This document shows positions 41,995 through 50,959 of a DNA stretch of 64,000 bases, piece by piece (positions within the stretch are counted from its first letter, which is position 1; each line of letters opens with the position of its first letter). The translations under genes and the position numbers were made by a program. The notes under the pieces are model-generated. The model saw nothing but the letters and a program-made list of their open reading frames with translations. It did not search any database and was not told the DNA's origin. The DNA is from Xiamenia xianingshaonis (GTDB taxonomy: Bacteria; Actinomycetota; Coriobacteriia; Coriobacteriales; Eggerthellaceae): assembly GCF_017945865.1 (NCBI RefSeq), contig NZ_CP072829.1, positions 372,001 through 436,000 on the forward strand. Reading direction: 5' to 3'.

Positions 41995-42783
41995 ATGGTG
42001 TATGAAAAGAAGGGGGCTTTGGTGGAACTTCTTTCTGAGGTGGAAGCGAGTCCGCTCCTTGCACGGCTTTTGGAAGAGAAGACGGCTGGCATCTCTGGCG
42101 GCATCTACCACAAGCTGCAAATTGAACTGACGTACAACTCCAACCATATTGAGGGGTCTCGCCTGTCGAAGGAGCAGACGCGCCTCATCTTTGAGACGTC
42201 GACCGTTGGCGGAGACGGCAAGCCTGTGCGGGTCGACGACGTTGTCGAGACGGCAAACCATTTCAGGTGCGTCGACTTCTGCCTCGAAAATATAAGTAAA
42301 CCGATCAGCATTGCCATGCTCAAGGACTTGCATCGCATGCTCAAAGCCGGCACGTCTGACAGTGGCCTTCCCTGGTTCGCCATTGGCGATTTCAAGACGT
42401 TGCCCAATGAGGTGGGAGGGCGGCAAACTGCTCTTCCCAAAGCGGTGCCGGCAGAGGTCGAGAACCTGCTGCATGATTATTCTCCCAGATCGCTGCACAC
42501 TTTCGAGCAGATCATAGACTTTCATGTGCGCTTCGAGCGCATCCATCCGTTTCAGGATGGCAATGGGCGCGTCGGCAGGCTCGTCATGCTGAAAGAGTGC
42601 CTGGCAAGCGGTATCGTGCCATTCGTCATCACCGATGACATGAAGGCGTTTTACTACCGCGGCCTGGCCGAATGGGACCGAGAGCGAGGTTTTCTCACGG
42701 ATACTTGTCTGGCTGCCCAAGACACGTTCAAGCAATGGCTCGACTACTTTCGTATTCCGTACGATGCGAAAGAGCAAAGGTAG
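41995..42783 (+). CDS. Fic-domain protein (AMP-transferase family) with own inhibitory helix
   Basis: A 262-residue Fic protein that should transfer AMP or another phosphate-containing group to a target side chain. The active motif is ERIHPFQDGNGRVGRLVM (His184, complete HxFxDGNGRxxR), and GDFKTLPNEVGG is the flap. An inhibitory motif SNHIEG (Ser49 to Glu53-Gly54) lies upstream in the same chain, which makes it an autoinhibited class II-like protein, so no separate antitoxin gene is needed. The ATG lacks a clear ribosome site; a slightly later start is possible. The target is unknown. Confidence 0.9.
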   Translation: MVYEKKGALVELLSEVEASPLLARLLEEKTAGISGGIYHKLQIELTYNSNHIEGSRLSKEQTRLIFETSTVGGDGKPVRVDDVVETANHFRCVDFCLENISKPISIAMLKDLHRMLKAGTSDSGLPWFAIGDFKTLPNEVGGRQTALPKAVPAEVENLLHDYSPRSLHTFEQIIDFHVRFERIHPFQDGNGRVGRLVMLKECLASGIVPFVITDDMKAFYYRGLAEWDRERGFLTDTCLAAQDTFKQWLDYFRIPYDAKEQR

Positions 42784-42892
42784 AAGACAGGGCGGGGGTT
42801 GCGATCTCGGGGGGCGGTGAAGATGGTAACGAGCAGGCGGGTGGTTCTGCCTGCCCGCTTGCTCGTTGTTTCGGGTTGGTGGGGCAGTGGCA

Positions 42893-44014
42893 CTAGATGA
42901 GTTTTACAATGTAGGTGTCATTCTGATAGATCCTCCATGCACCTCTCCAGCCTTCAGTATTGACTCTTATGCCCACTGTTCCATTGCCAGGATTGAAATC
43001 GAAGCAAGAAATTTCAATCCTTCTCGCAATGGATTTATCGCTGTTCCAGCAATCTCCGGCCCAAATCGTTCCGCCATGCAAAAGAGCCGATTGGTTGATG
43101 ACGACCTTGGGTATTGTAATGATGTCATCAAGTTCGGAGACGTTTAACTGGTTCTCGTTCTCATCGTGAAAGTGGGTCAGGAATGTGAGATCCGTGGTAT
43201 AGGTGTCTGCGGAGGGTCGATAGCTTAAAAAGTTCATGCTGAAGTTTGTATCCGCCGCTCCATAGCACTTAAAATAATTGTCCGAACTTGCGAACCTTCC
43301 CGAACGTCTGCCGGTGAACGTCACTACCTTTCCGTTTGACCCGTAATACTTGTTCTCAATGACAACGTTCCGGTCACCTATCAAGTCGCCGTTCACGAAG
43401 TTGTTCGTGCCGTCGCTGTTGTTGCTGGGCTTATTTGAGCTCCCATTATTGTTGTTCTGCGCGGGCTTGCTGGGCTTCCACGTCTTGTCCCATTTGCCGC
43501 TGGCGTTGACGTGGTAGTTGCCGATCCAGCGGTTGGTGGCCATTGCGCCGGACGAGGTGAGGTAGTAATTGCCAACCCATCTGTTGGCGCTCATGACGCC
43601 GCTTCTGTTGAAGTGGTACCACTTTCCGTTGATCTGACGCCATCCGGTGACCATGGCTCCGGATCTGTTGTGGTAGTACCACTTGCCGCCGACTTTGTTC
43701 CACCCCGTTTTCATCGCGCCGCTTCTGTTGAAGTAGTACCACTTGCCGCCGATGCTCTGCCAGCCGGTTTTCATCCAGCCGCTGCGGTCAAAGTAGTACC
43801 AGGATCCCTTGATGTAGCGCCAGCCCTTTGCGTAGCTGTTCCCGTCTTGGTACCACCATCGGCTGCCGCTTTTCTTCCACGCTGCGGCTTCGGCAATGCT
43901 GACATCGGTTGCGGCGCCGGCCAGCGCGACAGTCGTTGCTGCGCCTGCGCACGAGCATGCAACAATGCCTGCCAGTGTGATGTTCGCGGCCTTTCGCTTG
44001 AAGGTTGTCGTCAT
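42893..44014 (-). CDS. Secreted cell-wall-binding repeat protein with unknown C-terminal domain
   Basis: A 373-residue exported protein. Signal peptide MTTTFKRKAANITLAGIVAC..ATTVALAGAA; then six YW repeats directly at the N-terminal side (GWRYIKGSWYYFDRSGWMKT, GWNKVGGKWYYHNRSGAMVT), an Asn/Ser-rich linker (QNNNNGSSNKPSNNSDGTNN), and a C-terminal domain of ~150 residues (RNVVIENKYYGSNGKVVTFT) of no recognised family. The order is opposite to the other two wall-binding proteins here. The C-terminal part is AT-richer, suggesting a separate origin. AAGGAA precedes the ATG. Confidence 0.85.
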   Translation of the reverse strand: MTTTFKRKAANITLAGIVACSCAGAATTVALAGAATDVSIAEAAAWKKSGSRWWYQDGNSYAKGWRYIKGSWYYFDRSGWMKTGWQSIGGKWYYFNRSGAMKTGWNKVGGKWYYHNRSGAMVTGWRQINGKWYHFNRSGVMSANRWVGNYYLTSSGAMATNRWIGNYHVNASGKWDKTWKPSKPAQNNNNGSSNKPSNNSDGTNNFVNGDLIGDRNVVIENKYYGSNGKVVTFTGRRSGRFASSDNYFKCYGAADTNFSMNFLSYRPSADTYTTDLTFLTHFHDENENQLNVSELDDIITIPKVVINQSALLHGGTIWAGDCWNSDKSIARRIEISCFDFNPGNGTVGIRVNTEGWRGAWRIYQNDTYIVKLI

Positions 44015-44443
44015 GGATCGTTCCTTCTCTTCGGTTCCCGTGGGACAACCGCGGAAGAAGCTCCTGAAATGCGCATATGCAGATGCTGCCGGGAAGCGTC
44101 TGCACGTCGTTTTCGATATGGAAGGCATCCACCACGGTTACGACGCCGCAAGACATCACAAACGAATGCAAATCGATCCGTCGGAACAGCCTTGTTGGAA
44201 GATGCCCTCCATTTCGGTTGTTTCCGTTAGATCGATCTACGAACAGCGTATTCATTTGTGATGCATCTCCGGTTTCCCGAAGCTGCGGCGTCGTGGTTTC
44301 CATGATAGCAGAAACCGTTTTTGCTTTTGAGGCTCGAAATGCGCAACGTGCGAGTTTGCGGTTTGTGGGTTTTCAGGCGCGAACTTCGTTGCGCCGTGTT
44401 GCTGCGAGGGTTTTGGTCTTCTCGGATGCGCGCTGCCCTTCGG

Positions 44444-44475
44444 TATGCAGTTTTCGTTCGGGAATATGCAGTTTT
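44444..44475. repeat. Direct repeat TATGCAGTTTT in a 944-bp AT-richer gap
   Basis: TATGCAGTTTT at 44444-44454 and 44465-44475. The gap 44015-44958 contains no ORF with good coding signal on either strand. It is AT-richer than the rest between about 44280 and 44710, perhaps a decayed element. Confidence 0.35.
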
Positions 44476-44824
44476 TGGCTTGTCGGGAAACGCCTGAAAA
44501 AAACCGATGATGCATATCGAGGCCATGCAGAGCGTTTTTTACATCATTTCGTTTTCCAAGAAGCCGCAGCGGGGCGAAAAACGGGTGGTTTTCCGCTCAA
44601 CGCCTGGAAAAACTATCAATCAGAGGCCTTGAGCCCATTGCATATTCGGAGCCGCGCAACATTTGGTGCATTTTTTGCTGTCGGGATGCTCCAGAGGTTC
44701 AAATATTTTTTGGGCAGTGGAATTGGGCGATCCAACTCACGGCGTACCTGCTGCGGTCAACCAACAGTTGACGCGGCATGCGGCCGATGCGTGTGGTACC
44801 TTGGAAGGCGTCGGTCAATCCCGT

Positions 44825-44930
44825 CGGTCCGGCCCAGGCAGGTCGGCGCTTGGTGGCCTCACCTCCCCAAGCATCCGCCGGTCCGGCCCAGGCAGGCCGA
44901 CTCTGATCAGCGCTTCCCGCAGGAAGCGCT
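44825..44930 (+). repeat. GC-rich 18-bp repeat and hairpin upstream of the HD protein
   Basis: CGGTCCGGCCCAGGCAGG at 44825-44842 and 44879-44896. They are followed by a perfect hairpin AGCGCTTCC CGCA GGAAGCGCT (44909-44930), which ends 28 bases before the ATG at 44959 and could be a leader structure. Confidence 0.5.
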
Positions 44931-44958
44931 CGCACCGGCCGGCACGAAAGGAGAGGCG

Positions 44959-45387
44959 ATGATCTACACCGAAGCCACCAAGAAAGCCATGCGCATTGCC
45001 TTTGAAGCGCATCGGGGCCAGCTCGACCGCGCGGGCATCGATTACGTGAACCACCCGCTGCACCTCGCCGAGCAGATGGAAACGGAAGACGAAACGTGCG
45101 CCGCGCTGCTCCATGACGTGGTCGAAGATTCCGACTGGACGCTTGAGCAGCTGCGTGAAGAGGGCATTCCCGAAGCGGCGGTCGAGGCCGTGGCGCTTCT
45201 CACGCACGACGAGCGCGTCCCGTACCTGGACTACGTGGCCGCCACGCGCGAAAACCCCATCGCCGTGAAGGTGAAGCTTGCCGATCTCGCGCACAACAGC
45301 GACTTCGGGCGTCTGGCGGACGTGACCGAGGCGGATCGCGAGCGCCTGCGGCGGTACGAGGCGGCGCGAAACCTGCTGCTGACATAG
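44959..45387 (+). CDS. HD-domain protein, small alarmone hydrolase-like
   Basis: A 142-residue single HD-domain phosphohydrolase resembling the hydrolase half of RelA/SpoT. YVNHPLHLAEQMETEDETCAALLHDVVEDSDWTLEQL carries the metal-binding His and HD pair, and AVKVKLADLAHNSDFGRL the further conserved residues. The likely substrate is (p)ppGpp or another nucleotide. It lacks synthetase, TGS and ACT domains. AAAGGAG precedes the ATG. Confidence 0.85.
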   Translation: MIYTEATKKAMRIAFEAHRGQLDRAGIDYVNHPLHLAEQMETEDETCAALLHDVVEDSDWTLEQLREEGIPEAAVEAVALLTHDERVPYLDYVAATRENPIAVKVKLADLAHNSDFGRLADVTEADRERLRRYEAARNLLLT

Positions 45388-45396
45388 CCTGTCATC

Positions 45397-45436
45397 TGTT
45401 GCGTGCAACATTTTGATAATAATTGCATAAGGAAAA
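45397..45436 (+). promoter_or_regulatory. Promoter/operator region of dmsAB
   Basis: A perfect TGTTGC GT GCAACA palindrome (45397-45410) is followed by an AT-rich stretch containing TTGATAATAATTGC, an imperfect match to the FNR pattern TTGAT-N4-ATCAA. This fits an anaerobically controlled operon but only one half-site is good. The hairpin with its TTTT may also end the HD gene. Confidence 0.4.
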
Positions 45437-45536
45437 ATGAAGCAAATGCTCATAGAGGTTCCCGCATGCGCGTCGTAGACTTTTGATGGAGGAACACTCC
45501 TTCGAGGGGATTTTCACACCGAGGAAAGGGGAGTCT

Positions 45537-48191
45537 ATGGAAAAGACTTCATCCGCGCAGTCGGGCATCAGCCGCCGCTCGTTTGTGGCCTTGTCGGGCC
45601 TGGTGGGAGCTGGGTTCGCGCTGACGGGCTGCAGCCCGTCCGAACAGGCGCCCACCGAGGCGCCGGAAGGCGCCGAGTCGGCGGGGGAAACCAAGGCTTT
45701 CGCTGAAGTGAAGGGCGAGCCGCTGGCTTATGACGCCATGACCTGGTCGGCCTGCCACGTGAACTGCGGCAGCCGCTGCCCTTTGAAGGTGTTCACGAAA
45801 GACGGCACCGTCGTGCGCATCGACATCGACTCCGACGGCACCGACGAGTTCGCCCCCGGGCAGATCTACCAGATGCGCTCGTGCGTGCGCGGCCGCACGA
45901 ACCGCCAGCGCATCTACAGCGAAGACCGCATCCAAAAGCCGCTCAAGCGCGTCGAGGGAACGAAGCGCGGCGAGGGCAAGTACGAAGAAATCACCTGGGA
46001 CGAGGCCATCGACCTCATCGCTGCCACCATGCAGGACATCAAGGACGAGTACGGCAACGACGCGTTCTATATCCAGTACGGCACGGGCGTGCTTGGCGGC
46101 ACGGTTTCCAGGTCCTGGCATCCCGACGCCACCATGTTCGCCCGCCTTATGAATTTGTGGGGCGGCTACCTGCGCCAGTACGCCGACTATTCCACCGGCC
46201 AGATCACGTGGGAAATGCCGCTGTTCAACGGCGACGCCTGGTCGAACAACGAAGTCACCGACCTGGTGAATTCCAAGAACATCGTGCTGTTCGGCAACAA
46301 TCCGGCCAACACGCGCATGTCCGGCTCGGCCATGCAGTACCTGCTTACCCAGGTGCGCCTGCAAAACCCCGAGGCCACCATCGTGGTCATCGACCCGCAC
46401 CTGTCCGACACCGCGGTCGGCGTGGCGAACCAGTGGATCCCCATCCGCCCGGCCACCGACACCGCGCTGGTCGCCGGCATGATCTTCTACCTGAAAGAGC
46501 AGGGCAAGCTGGACGAGAAGTTCATCCGCGACAAGTTCGTCGGCTTCTTCTCCGACTCCTTCGCCGACGACGTGAAGGCCGCCGAACCTGCCTCCAACGC
46601 CTTCATGGGCTTGGACAAGTCCGGCAAGCTGACCATCGACCAGGACATGTCGTACGAGGCCTACCTGGCCGGCACCGGCGCCTACGAGGACACCGGCGAG
46701 AAGACCCCCGAATGGGCCGCCGCCATCACCGGCGTCCCGGCCGACACCATCCGCCAGCTGGCCGACCTCTACGTCGACGGCCCCACGGCCACGATCCAGG
46801 GCTGGGGCCCGCAGCGCCACTCCAACGGCGGCAACACCTCCCGCGCCATCGCGATGATCGCGGCCATCACCGGCAACGTGGGCATCTCCGGCGGCGGCAC
46901 GGGCGCCCGCGAAGGCGTCGGCGGCGTGCCGTACGCCATCGCGACGGCCATTCCCACCTTCCCGGAAAAGAACACCGTGGACGTGTGCGTGTCGTTCTTC
47001 GATTGGTACCACGCCATCGAAGACTACCAGTCCATGAACGACGCCACCTGGGGCGTGCGCCACATCGACGAGACCGGCGCGACCTCCTATGCCGAAGAGC
47101 CCGGCACCATCAAGCTGAAGGCACCCATCAAGTTCATCTGGAACTACGGCTCCAACGTCATGATGGGCCAGCACGCCGACATCAACGACTCGCTGCGCAT
47201 CTACAACCTGCCTGACGAGAAAGACTCCGGCGTGCGCATGATCGTGACCGTCGATCCGTGGATGACTCCCACGGCCATGGTTTCCGACATCATTTTGCCG
47301 GGCACGACGCCCTTCGAAGAGGACGACCTGACGACCGGCGGCACCGCCTGGACGGGCTTCGTCTGCTGCGAAACGGCCGCCATCGAGCCGCTGTTCGAGT
47401 CGAAGCCGGTGTATGAGATCTGCACGCTCATCGCCGACAAGCTCGGCATCAAAGACGAGTTTACCGAGGGCAAGACCCAGCTCGATTGGGTGGAATGGTG
47501 CTACGACCAGGGCATTGCGGCCGGCGACGACCTGCCCGCCACCTTCGAAGAGTTCCGCGAGGGCGGCCTGTTCAAGCAGACCGACGACCACGAGCCTGCC
47601 GTCGCTCCGGCGCCGGAGGAAATGGCCACGCCGTCGGGCAAGTACGAGGTGTTCTCGAAGCAGGCGTACAACCTGTCCCAACAATGGGACCTCACCTGCG
47701 GCGGCTATGTGCCTGACGACGGCCGCGACCAGATCACCGGCCTGCCCATCTGGTACGACCACTTCGAAGGCTACGGCGACCCGCTGCGCAAGGACTACCC
47801 CTTCCAGCTGATCGGGCATCACGGCAAGACGCGCACGCACTCGTCGTACGGCAACGTGCCGTGGATGAACTCGGTTGCGCCGCAGCAGTGCTGGATCAAC
47901 GACGGCGATGCGGCCGAGCTGGGCATCGAGCAGGACGACGCCGTCATCGTGTCGACCGAACGAGGCCGTTCGCAGATGACGGCCAAGGTCACCAACCGCA
48001 TCATGCCCGGCGTCGTGAGCGTTCCGCAGGGCGCCTGGTACGATCCCGAGTCGCGCGACGCCGCCACCATCGGCGACCCGAGCGTGCTTGACCGGGGCGG
48101 GTGCATTTCGGTGCTGACCTCTTCGCGTCCCACGCCTATCTCCAAGGGCAACGGCGTGCATTCCAACCTGTGCAAGATCGAGAAGGCTTAA
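45537..48191 (+). CDS. dmsA: DMSO reductase-family molybdopterin oxidoreductase, catalytic subunit (DmsA-like)
   Basis: Large subunit (884 residues) of an anaerobic reductase, exported folded by Tat. The twin-Arg signal is SRRSFVALSGLVGAGFALTGC, which also ends in a lipobox. The N-terminal 4Fe-4S motif is CHVNCGSRCPLKVF..RSCVRGR. Then come the cofactor domains: YGTGVLGGTVSRSWH, GNNPANTRMSGSAMQYLL, GPQRHSNGGNTSRAIAMIAA, and the C-terminal domain GHHGKTRTHSSYGNVPW and DAVIVSTERGRSQM. The substrate may be DMSO, TMAO or another S/N-oxide; it cannot be told. RBS AAAGGGGAG. dmsB follows 14 bp later. Confidence 0.92.
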   Translation: MEKTSSAQSGISRRSFVALSGLVGAGFALTGCSPSEQAPTEAPEGAESAGETKAFAEVKGEPLAYDAMTWSACHVNCGSRCPLKVFTKDGTVVRIDIDSDGTDEFAPGQIYQMRSCVRGRTNRQRIYSEDRIQKPLKRVEGTKRGEGKYEEITWDEAIDLIAATMQDIKDEYGNDAFYIQYGTGVLGGTVSRSWHPDATMFARLMNLWGGYLRQYADYSTGQITWEMPLFNGDAWSNNEVTDLVNSKNIVLFGNNPANTRMSGSAMQYLLTQVRLQNPEATIVVIDPHLSDTAVGVANQWIPIRPATDTALVAGMIFYLKEQGKLDEKFIRDKFVGFFSDSFADDVKAAEPASNAFMGLDKSGKLTIDQDMSYEAYLAGTGAYEDTGEKTPEWAAAITGVPADTIRQLADLYVDGPTATIQGWGPQRHSNGGNTSRAIAMIAAITGNVGISGGGTGAREGVGGVPYAIATAIPTFPEKNTVDVCVSFFDWYHAIEDYQSMNDATWGVRHIDETGATSYAEEPGTIKLKAPIKFIWNYGSNVMMGQHADINDSLRIYNLPDEKDSGVRMIVTVDPWMTPTAMVSDIILPGTTPFEEDDLTTGGTAWTGFVCCETAAIEPLFESKPVYEICTLIADKLGIKDEFTEGKTQLDWVEWCYDQGIAAGDDLPATFEEFREGGLFKQTDDHEPAVAPAPEEMATPSGKYEVFSKQAYNLSQQWDLTCGGYVPDDGRDQITGLPIWYDHFEGYGDPLRKDYPFQLIGHHGKTRTHSSYGNVPWMNSVAPQQCWINDGDAAELGIEQDDAVIVSTERGRSQMTAKVTNRIMPGVVSVPQGAWYDPESRDAATIGDPSVLDRGGCISVLTSSRPTPISKGNGVHSNLCKIEKA

Positions 48192-48205
48192 GGGGAGATG
48201 TGACT

Positions 48206-48823
48206 ATGGAACAGTACGGCTTTTACGTCAACACCGACATTTGCACGGGCTGCAAGGCTTGCATGACCTCGTGCTTCGATCGCAACAACTTGGAAGTGCC
48301 CCAGAAGTTCCGCAAGGTGTACGAATTCGGCGGCGGCGAATGGACGGCCGACGACGCGGGCGCGTTCTCGTCGACGGCGTTCACGTATTACGCATCGATG
48401 ACCTGCGGACAGTGCGACAACCCGGCCTGTGTGGCCAACTGCCCGACCGGCGCGATGCAGAAAGATGCCGAAACGGGCATGGTCAACAACGACAAGGACA
48501 CGTGCATCGGCTGCATGACCTGCGAAAAGAGCTGCCCCTACGGGCATCCGACGCAGCTTGCCGACGGCCTTTCGCACAAGTGCGTGATGTGTGCCGACGA
48601 AAGCCCCGACGGCACGCCCGATCCAATGTGCGTGAAGGCATGCCCGGTGCGCGCGCTGGAATTCGGCCCCATCGCCGAGCTGCGCGAGAAGCACCCGGAC
48701 GGCGCTGCGGCCATCGGCGAGCTGTCCGACGAGACGGGCCCGAACGTCGTGTTCGGCCTGCACCGCGACGCCGGCAAGGGCGGCACGCTGCGCAATCCGG
48801 CCGAGGTAGGCCACGAGCGATAG
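48206..48823 (+). CDS. dmsB: 4Fe-4S ferredoxin-type subunit of DMSO reductase-like enzyme (DmsB-like)
   Basis: A 205-residue electron-transfer subunit with four cysteine clusters: CTGCKACMTSC, CGQCDNPACVANCP, CIGCMTCEKSCP and CVMCADESPDGTPDPMCVKACP. It binds four iron-sulfur clusters and passes electrons to DmsA. It has no signal peptide and would travel with DmsA through Tat. No membrane anchor (DmsC) or maturation chaperone gene follows; the next gene is a sensor kinase after 261 bp without a supported gene. Confidence 0.93.
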   Translation: MEQYGFYVNTDICTGCKACMTSCFDRNNLEVPQKFRKVYEFGGGEWTADDAGAFSSTAFTYYASMTCGQCDNPACVANCPTGAMQKDAETGMVNNDKDTCIGCMTCEKSCPYGHPTQLADGLSHKCVMCADESPDGTPDPMCVKACPVRALEFGPIAELREKHPDGAAAIGELSDETGPNVVFGLHRDAGKGGTLRNPAEVGHER

Positions 48824-49084
48824 CTCTCGCCGCGTCAAATCGCGGTAACAAAGCTTGAACTGCAGTGCGTGCGGCTGGTAAGGTGGAAGCCCTTGCCAGC
48901 CGTGCGTTCATAGGGAGGGAAACCCATGGGGGAAGGGAAGGCGAGCCGGCCGGTCCGGACGCCAATGCGTTGCAAGGCGCGGAAAGGCCGCTTGACGTGC
49001 TGTGCGGGCCTTCCGGTGTCTGGTTGCGGTCGCCCGGCGCGGTTGATTTTGCCTGCGGGCCGGACGCTTGGGCGGTGACGCTGC

Positions 49085-50959
49085 GTGGCATCTGCGGCTT
49101 CTCGAACCAAAATCGGGCTTCGAACGAAGCTCATCGGGCTTCTGACGGCGGTCCTCGTCGTCATTTCCGCCGTTTTCCTGGCCTTCACCTACCAGGACCA
49201 AGCGAGCCGCGCCGAAAACGAGCTGCTGGAAAAGTCGCGCGTGCTGGTCACCGAAATGGATGCGGTGTGGGACTTCGTGTCGCTCAACCAAGACGTGATC
49301 AACTACACGACCGACGGCGAATACGACTACAAGGGGCTGCACTGCGCCATTGCGGGCAAGTCGGTCGCGGCGCTGTTCTCGGAAGAGTCGGACTATTCCA
49401 TCCGCTTCACCAACTTGAACCCGCGCAACATCTACAACGCGCCCGACGACTACGAGGCCCAGGCCATACGGGAATTCGTCGGCGACCGCCCGGTGACGGA
49501 AGTGTACGGGCTGGAACAGGTGGAGGACGAGGACGTCTTTCGATACGTGCGTGCCATGTACGTGGGGGAAGACTGTCTGGAATGCCACGGTGAGCCGGCG
49601 GGCGTGGTCGACGTGACGGGCTACGAGCGAGAAGGATGGGCGACGGGCGACGTTGCCGGGGCGGTGAGCGTCACGGTGCCGGCCAAGTCGGCGCTGGACA
49701 GCATGCATGTGGCCGTGGCGAGCAACATGGTGTTTTTCCTGACGGTCATCGCATCGATGGTGGCGATCATCTACTTCGTGCTCAGCCGGCTGGTCACGCG
49801 GCCGCTCACGGCCATGTGCGAGGCGTTTTCACGCATTGCCGACGCGCCGCAGGAAGGCTCGAAGAAGGTGCTCGAAGACCTGTCGAGCCCGGCCGACGCC
49901 GCCGCGACGGGCGGGCTTTCGCTGTACTGCACGCGGGAGACAAGCGAGCTTATCGAGCAGTACGGATCGATGGCCCAGCGGCTGGAAGACTTGTACGAAA
50001 GCCTGGAATCGCAGGTCAACGACAGGACCGAGCAGCTTGTTCTCGCCAATGCCGAACTGGAGCGGCAGCGGGCCTACATGGAGAAGATCAACGTGCGGCT
50101 TTCGCGCGACAACCAGTACAAGTCTGACTTCCTGGCCATCGTCAGCCACGAGCTGCGCACGCCGCTGACGTCCATTCTCGCCTTCGCCGACCTGCTGGCC
50201 GAGCGCATCGACCCGGCGGACGAGACGGCCATGAGCCAGCTGGAAGAGATCCACAAAAACGGCGCCATTTTGCAGGAGATGATCGACAACGTGCTGGAGA
50301 CGGCGCGCATCCAGGCGGGGTCCGAAACGCTCAATCTGGAGTTGGTCGACTTCAACGACTTGGTCGGCATGGTCGAGTCGTCGCTGTGCCCCGTGGCCTC
50401 GAAGAAGCACGTCGCGTTTTCCACGCGCGTGAGCGCCGACGTGCCGCTCGTCATGGGTGACTGGGAAAAGCTGCGGCGCATCCTGGCGAACCTGGCGAGC
50501 AACGCCGTGAAGTTCACGCCGGCCGGCGGAAGCGTGCGCGTGGAAGTGGAGCGCGTGCAGGTCGGCGGGTTGGCCGGCGCTCTCGCGGCGGCCGCAGATG
50601 CGGGCGGTGGGCCGGTCGGCGGGGCGGCTGGCAGCCCCACGGCGGCAGAGCCGGTCAGTGGTCCCGCAGCGGTCGGCGTTTCCACGGCGGCTGCAGATGC
50701 GGGCGGCGAGTGCGTGCTCGTGCGCGTCAGCGACACGGGCATCGGCATTGCCCCGGACAAGCAAGACCTCGTTTTCGAGCGCTTCCGGCAGGAGGACATG
50801 ACCACCGTGCGGCGATACGGCGGCAGCGGGCTGGGGCTTTCGCTCGTGAAGGACCTGGTCGAAATGATGGGCGGCAGCGTTTCGGTGGAAAGCGAGCCCG
50901 GGTGCGGCTCGGTATTCACCGTCGTTTTGCCAGCGCTCAAGGAGAAATCCCATGACTAA
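49085..50959 (+). CDS. Membrane histidine kinase with periplasmic haem-c (DUF3365/Tll0287-like) sensor
   Basis: A 624-residue sensor. Membrane helix 1 (~15-35), then an outside DUF3365 domain with a haem-c site EDCLECHGEPAG (Cys164, Cys167, His168), helix 2 (~213-236), coiled coil (~300-345), HisKA with VSHELRTPLTSIL (His355) and HATPase (NLASNAVKFTPAGG, DTGIGIAPDKQD, GGSGLGLSLVKDL). Residues ~497-540 inside the ATPase are a Gly/Ala-rich insertion encoded by GC-rich repeat DNA. It starts with GTG. It overlaps the response regulator by 8 bases. Likely role: sensing redox state and controlling respiratory genes such as the adjacent dmsAB. Confidence 0.92.
   Translation: MASAASRTKIGLRTKLIGLLTAVLVVISAVFLAFTYQDQASRAENELLEKSRVLVTEMDAVWDFVSLNQDVINYTTDGEYDYKGLHCAIAGKSVAALFSEESDYSIRFTNLNPRNIYNAPDDYEAQAIREFVGDRPVTEVYGLEQVEDEDVFRYVRAMYVGEDCLECHGEPAGVVDVTGYEREGWATGDVAGAVSVTVPAKSALDSMHVAVASNMVFFLTVIASMVAIIYFVLSRLVTRPLTAMCEAFSRIADAPQEGSKKVLEDLSSPADAAATGGLSLYCTRETSELIEQYGSMAQRLEDLYESLESQVNDRTEQLVLANAELERQRAYMEKINVRLSRDNQYKSDFLAIVSHELRTPLTSILAFADLLAERIDPADETAMSQLEEIHKNGAILQEMIDNVLETARIQAGSETLNLELVDFNDLVGMVESSLCPVASKKHVAFSTRVSADVPLVMGDWEKLRRILANLASNAVKFTPAGGSVRVEVERVQVGGLAGALAAAADAGGGPVGGAAGSPTAAEPVSGPAAVGVSTAAADAGGECVLVRVSDTGIGIAPDKQDLVFERFRQEDMTTVRRYGGSGLGLSLVKDLVEMMGGSVSVESEPGCGSVFTVVLPALKEKSHD
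50594..50706 (+). repeat. GC-rich in-frame repeat within the haem-sensor kinase ATPase domain
   Basis: GCAGATGCGGGCGG at 50594-50607 and 50693-50706, 99 bp apart (33 codons), gives the residues AADAGG twice around a Gly/Ala/Pro/Ser-rich loop. The style is like the repeats in the intergenic gaps. Confidence 0.6.

Noticed and set aside
44015-44958. Short ORFs on both strands in the 944-bp gap
   Set aside because: They lack ribosome sites and domain content, and overlap each other. The AT-richer DNA explains the composition.
45549-48161. 870-codon open frame antisense to dmsA
   Set aside because: The sense strand encodes a full molybdopterin oxidoreductase. The antisense frame is low-complexity (His/Arg/Val/Gly-rich) and is the usual product of GC-biased third positions.
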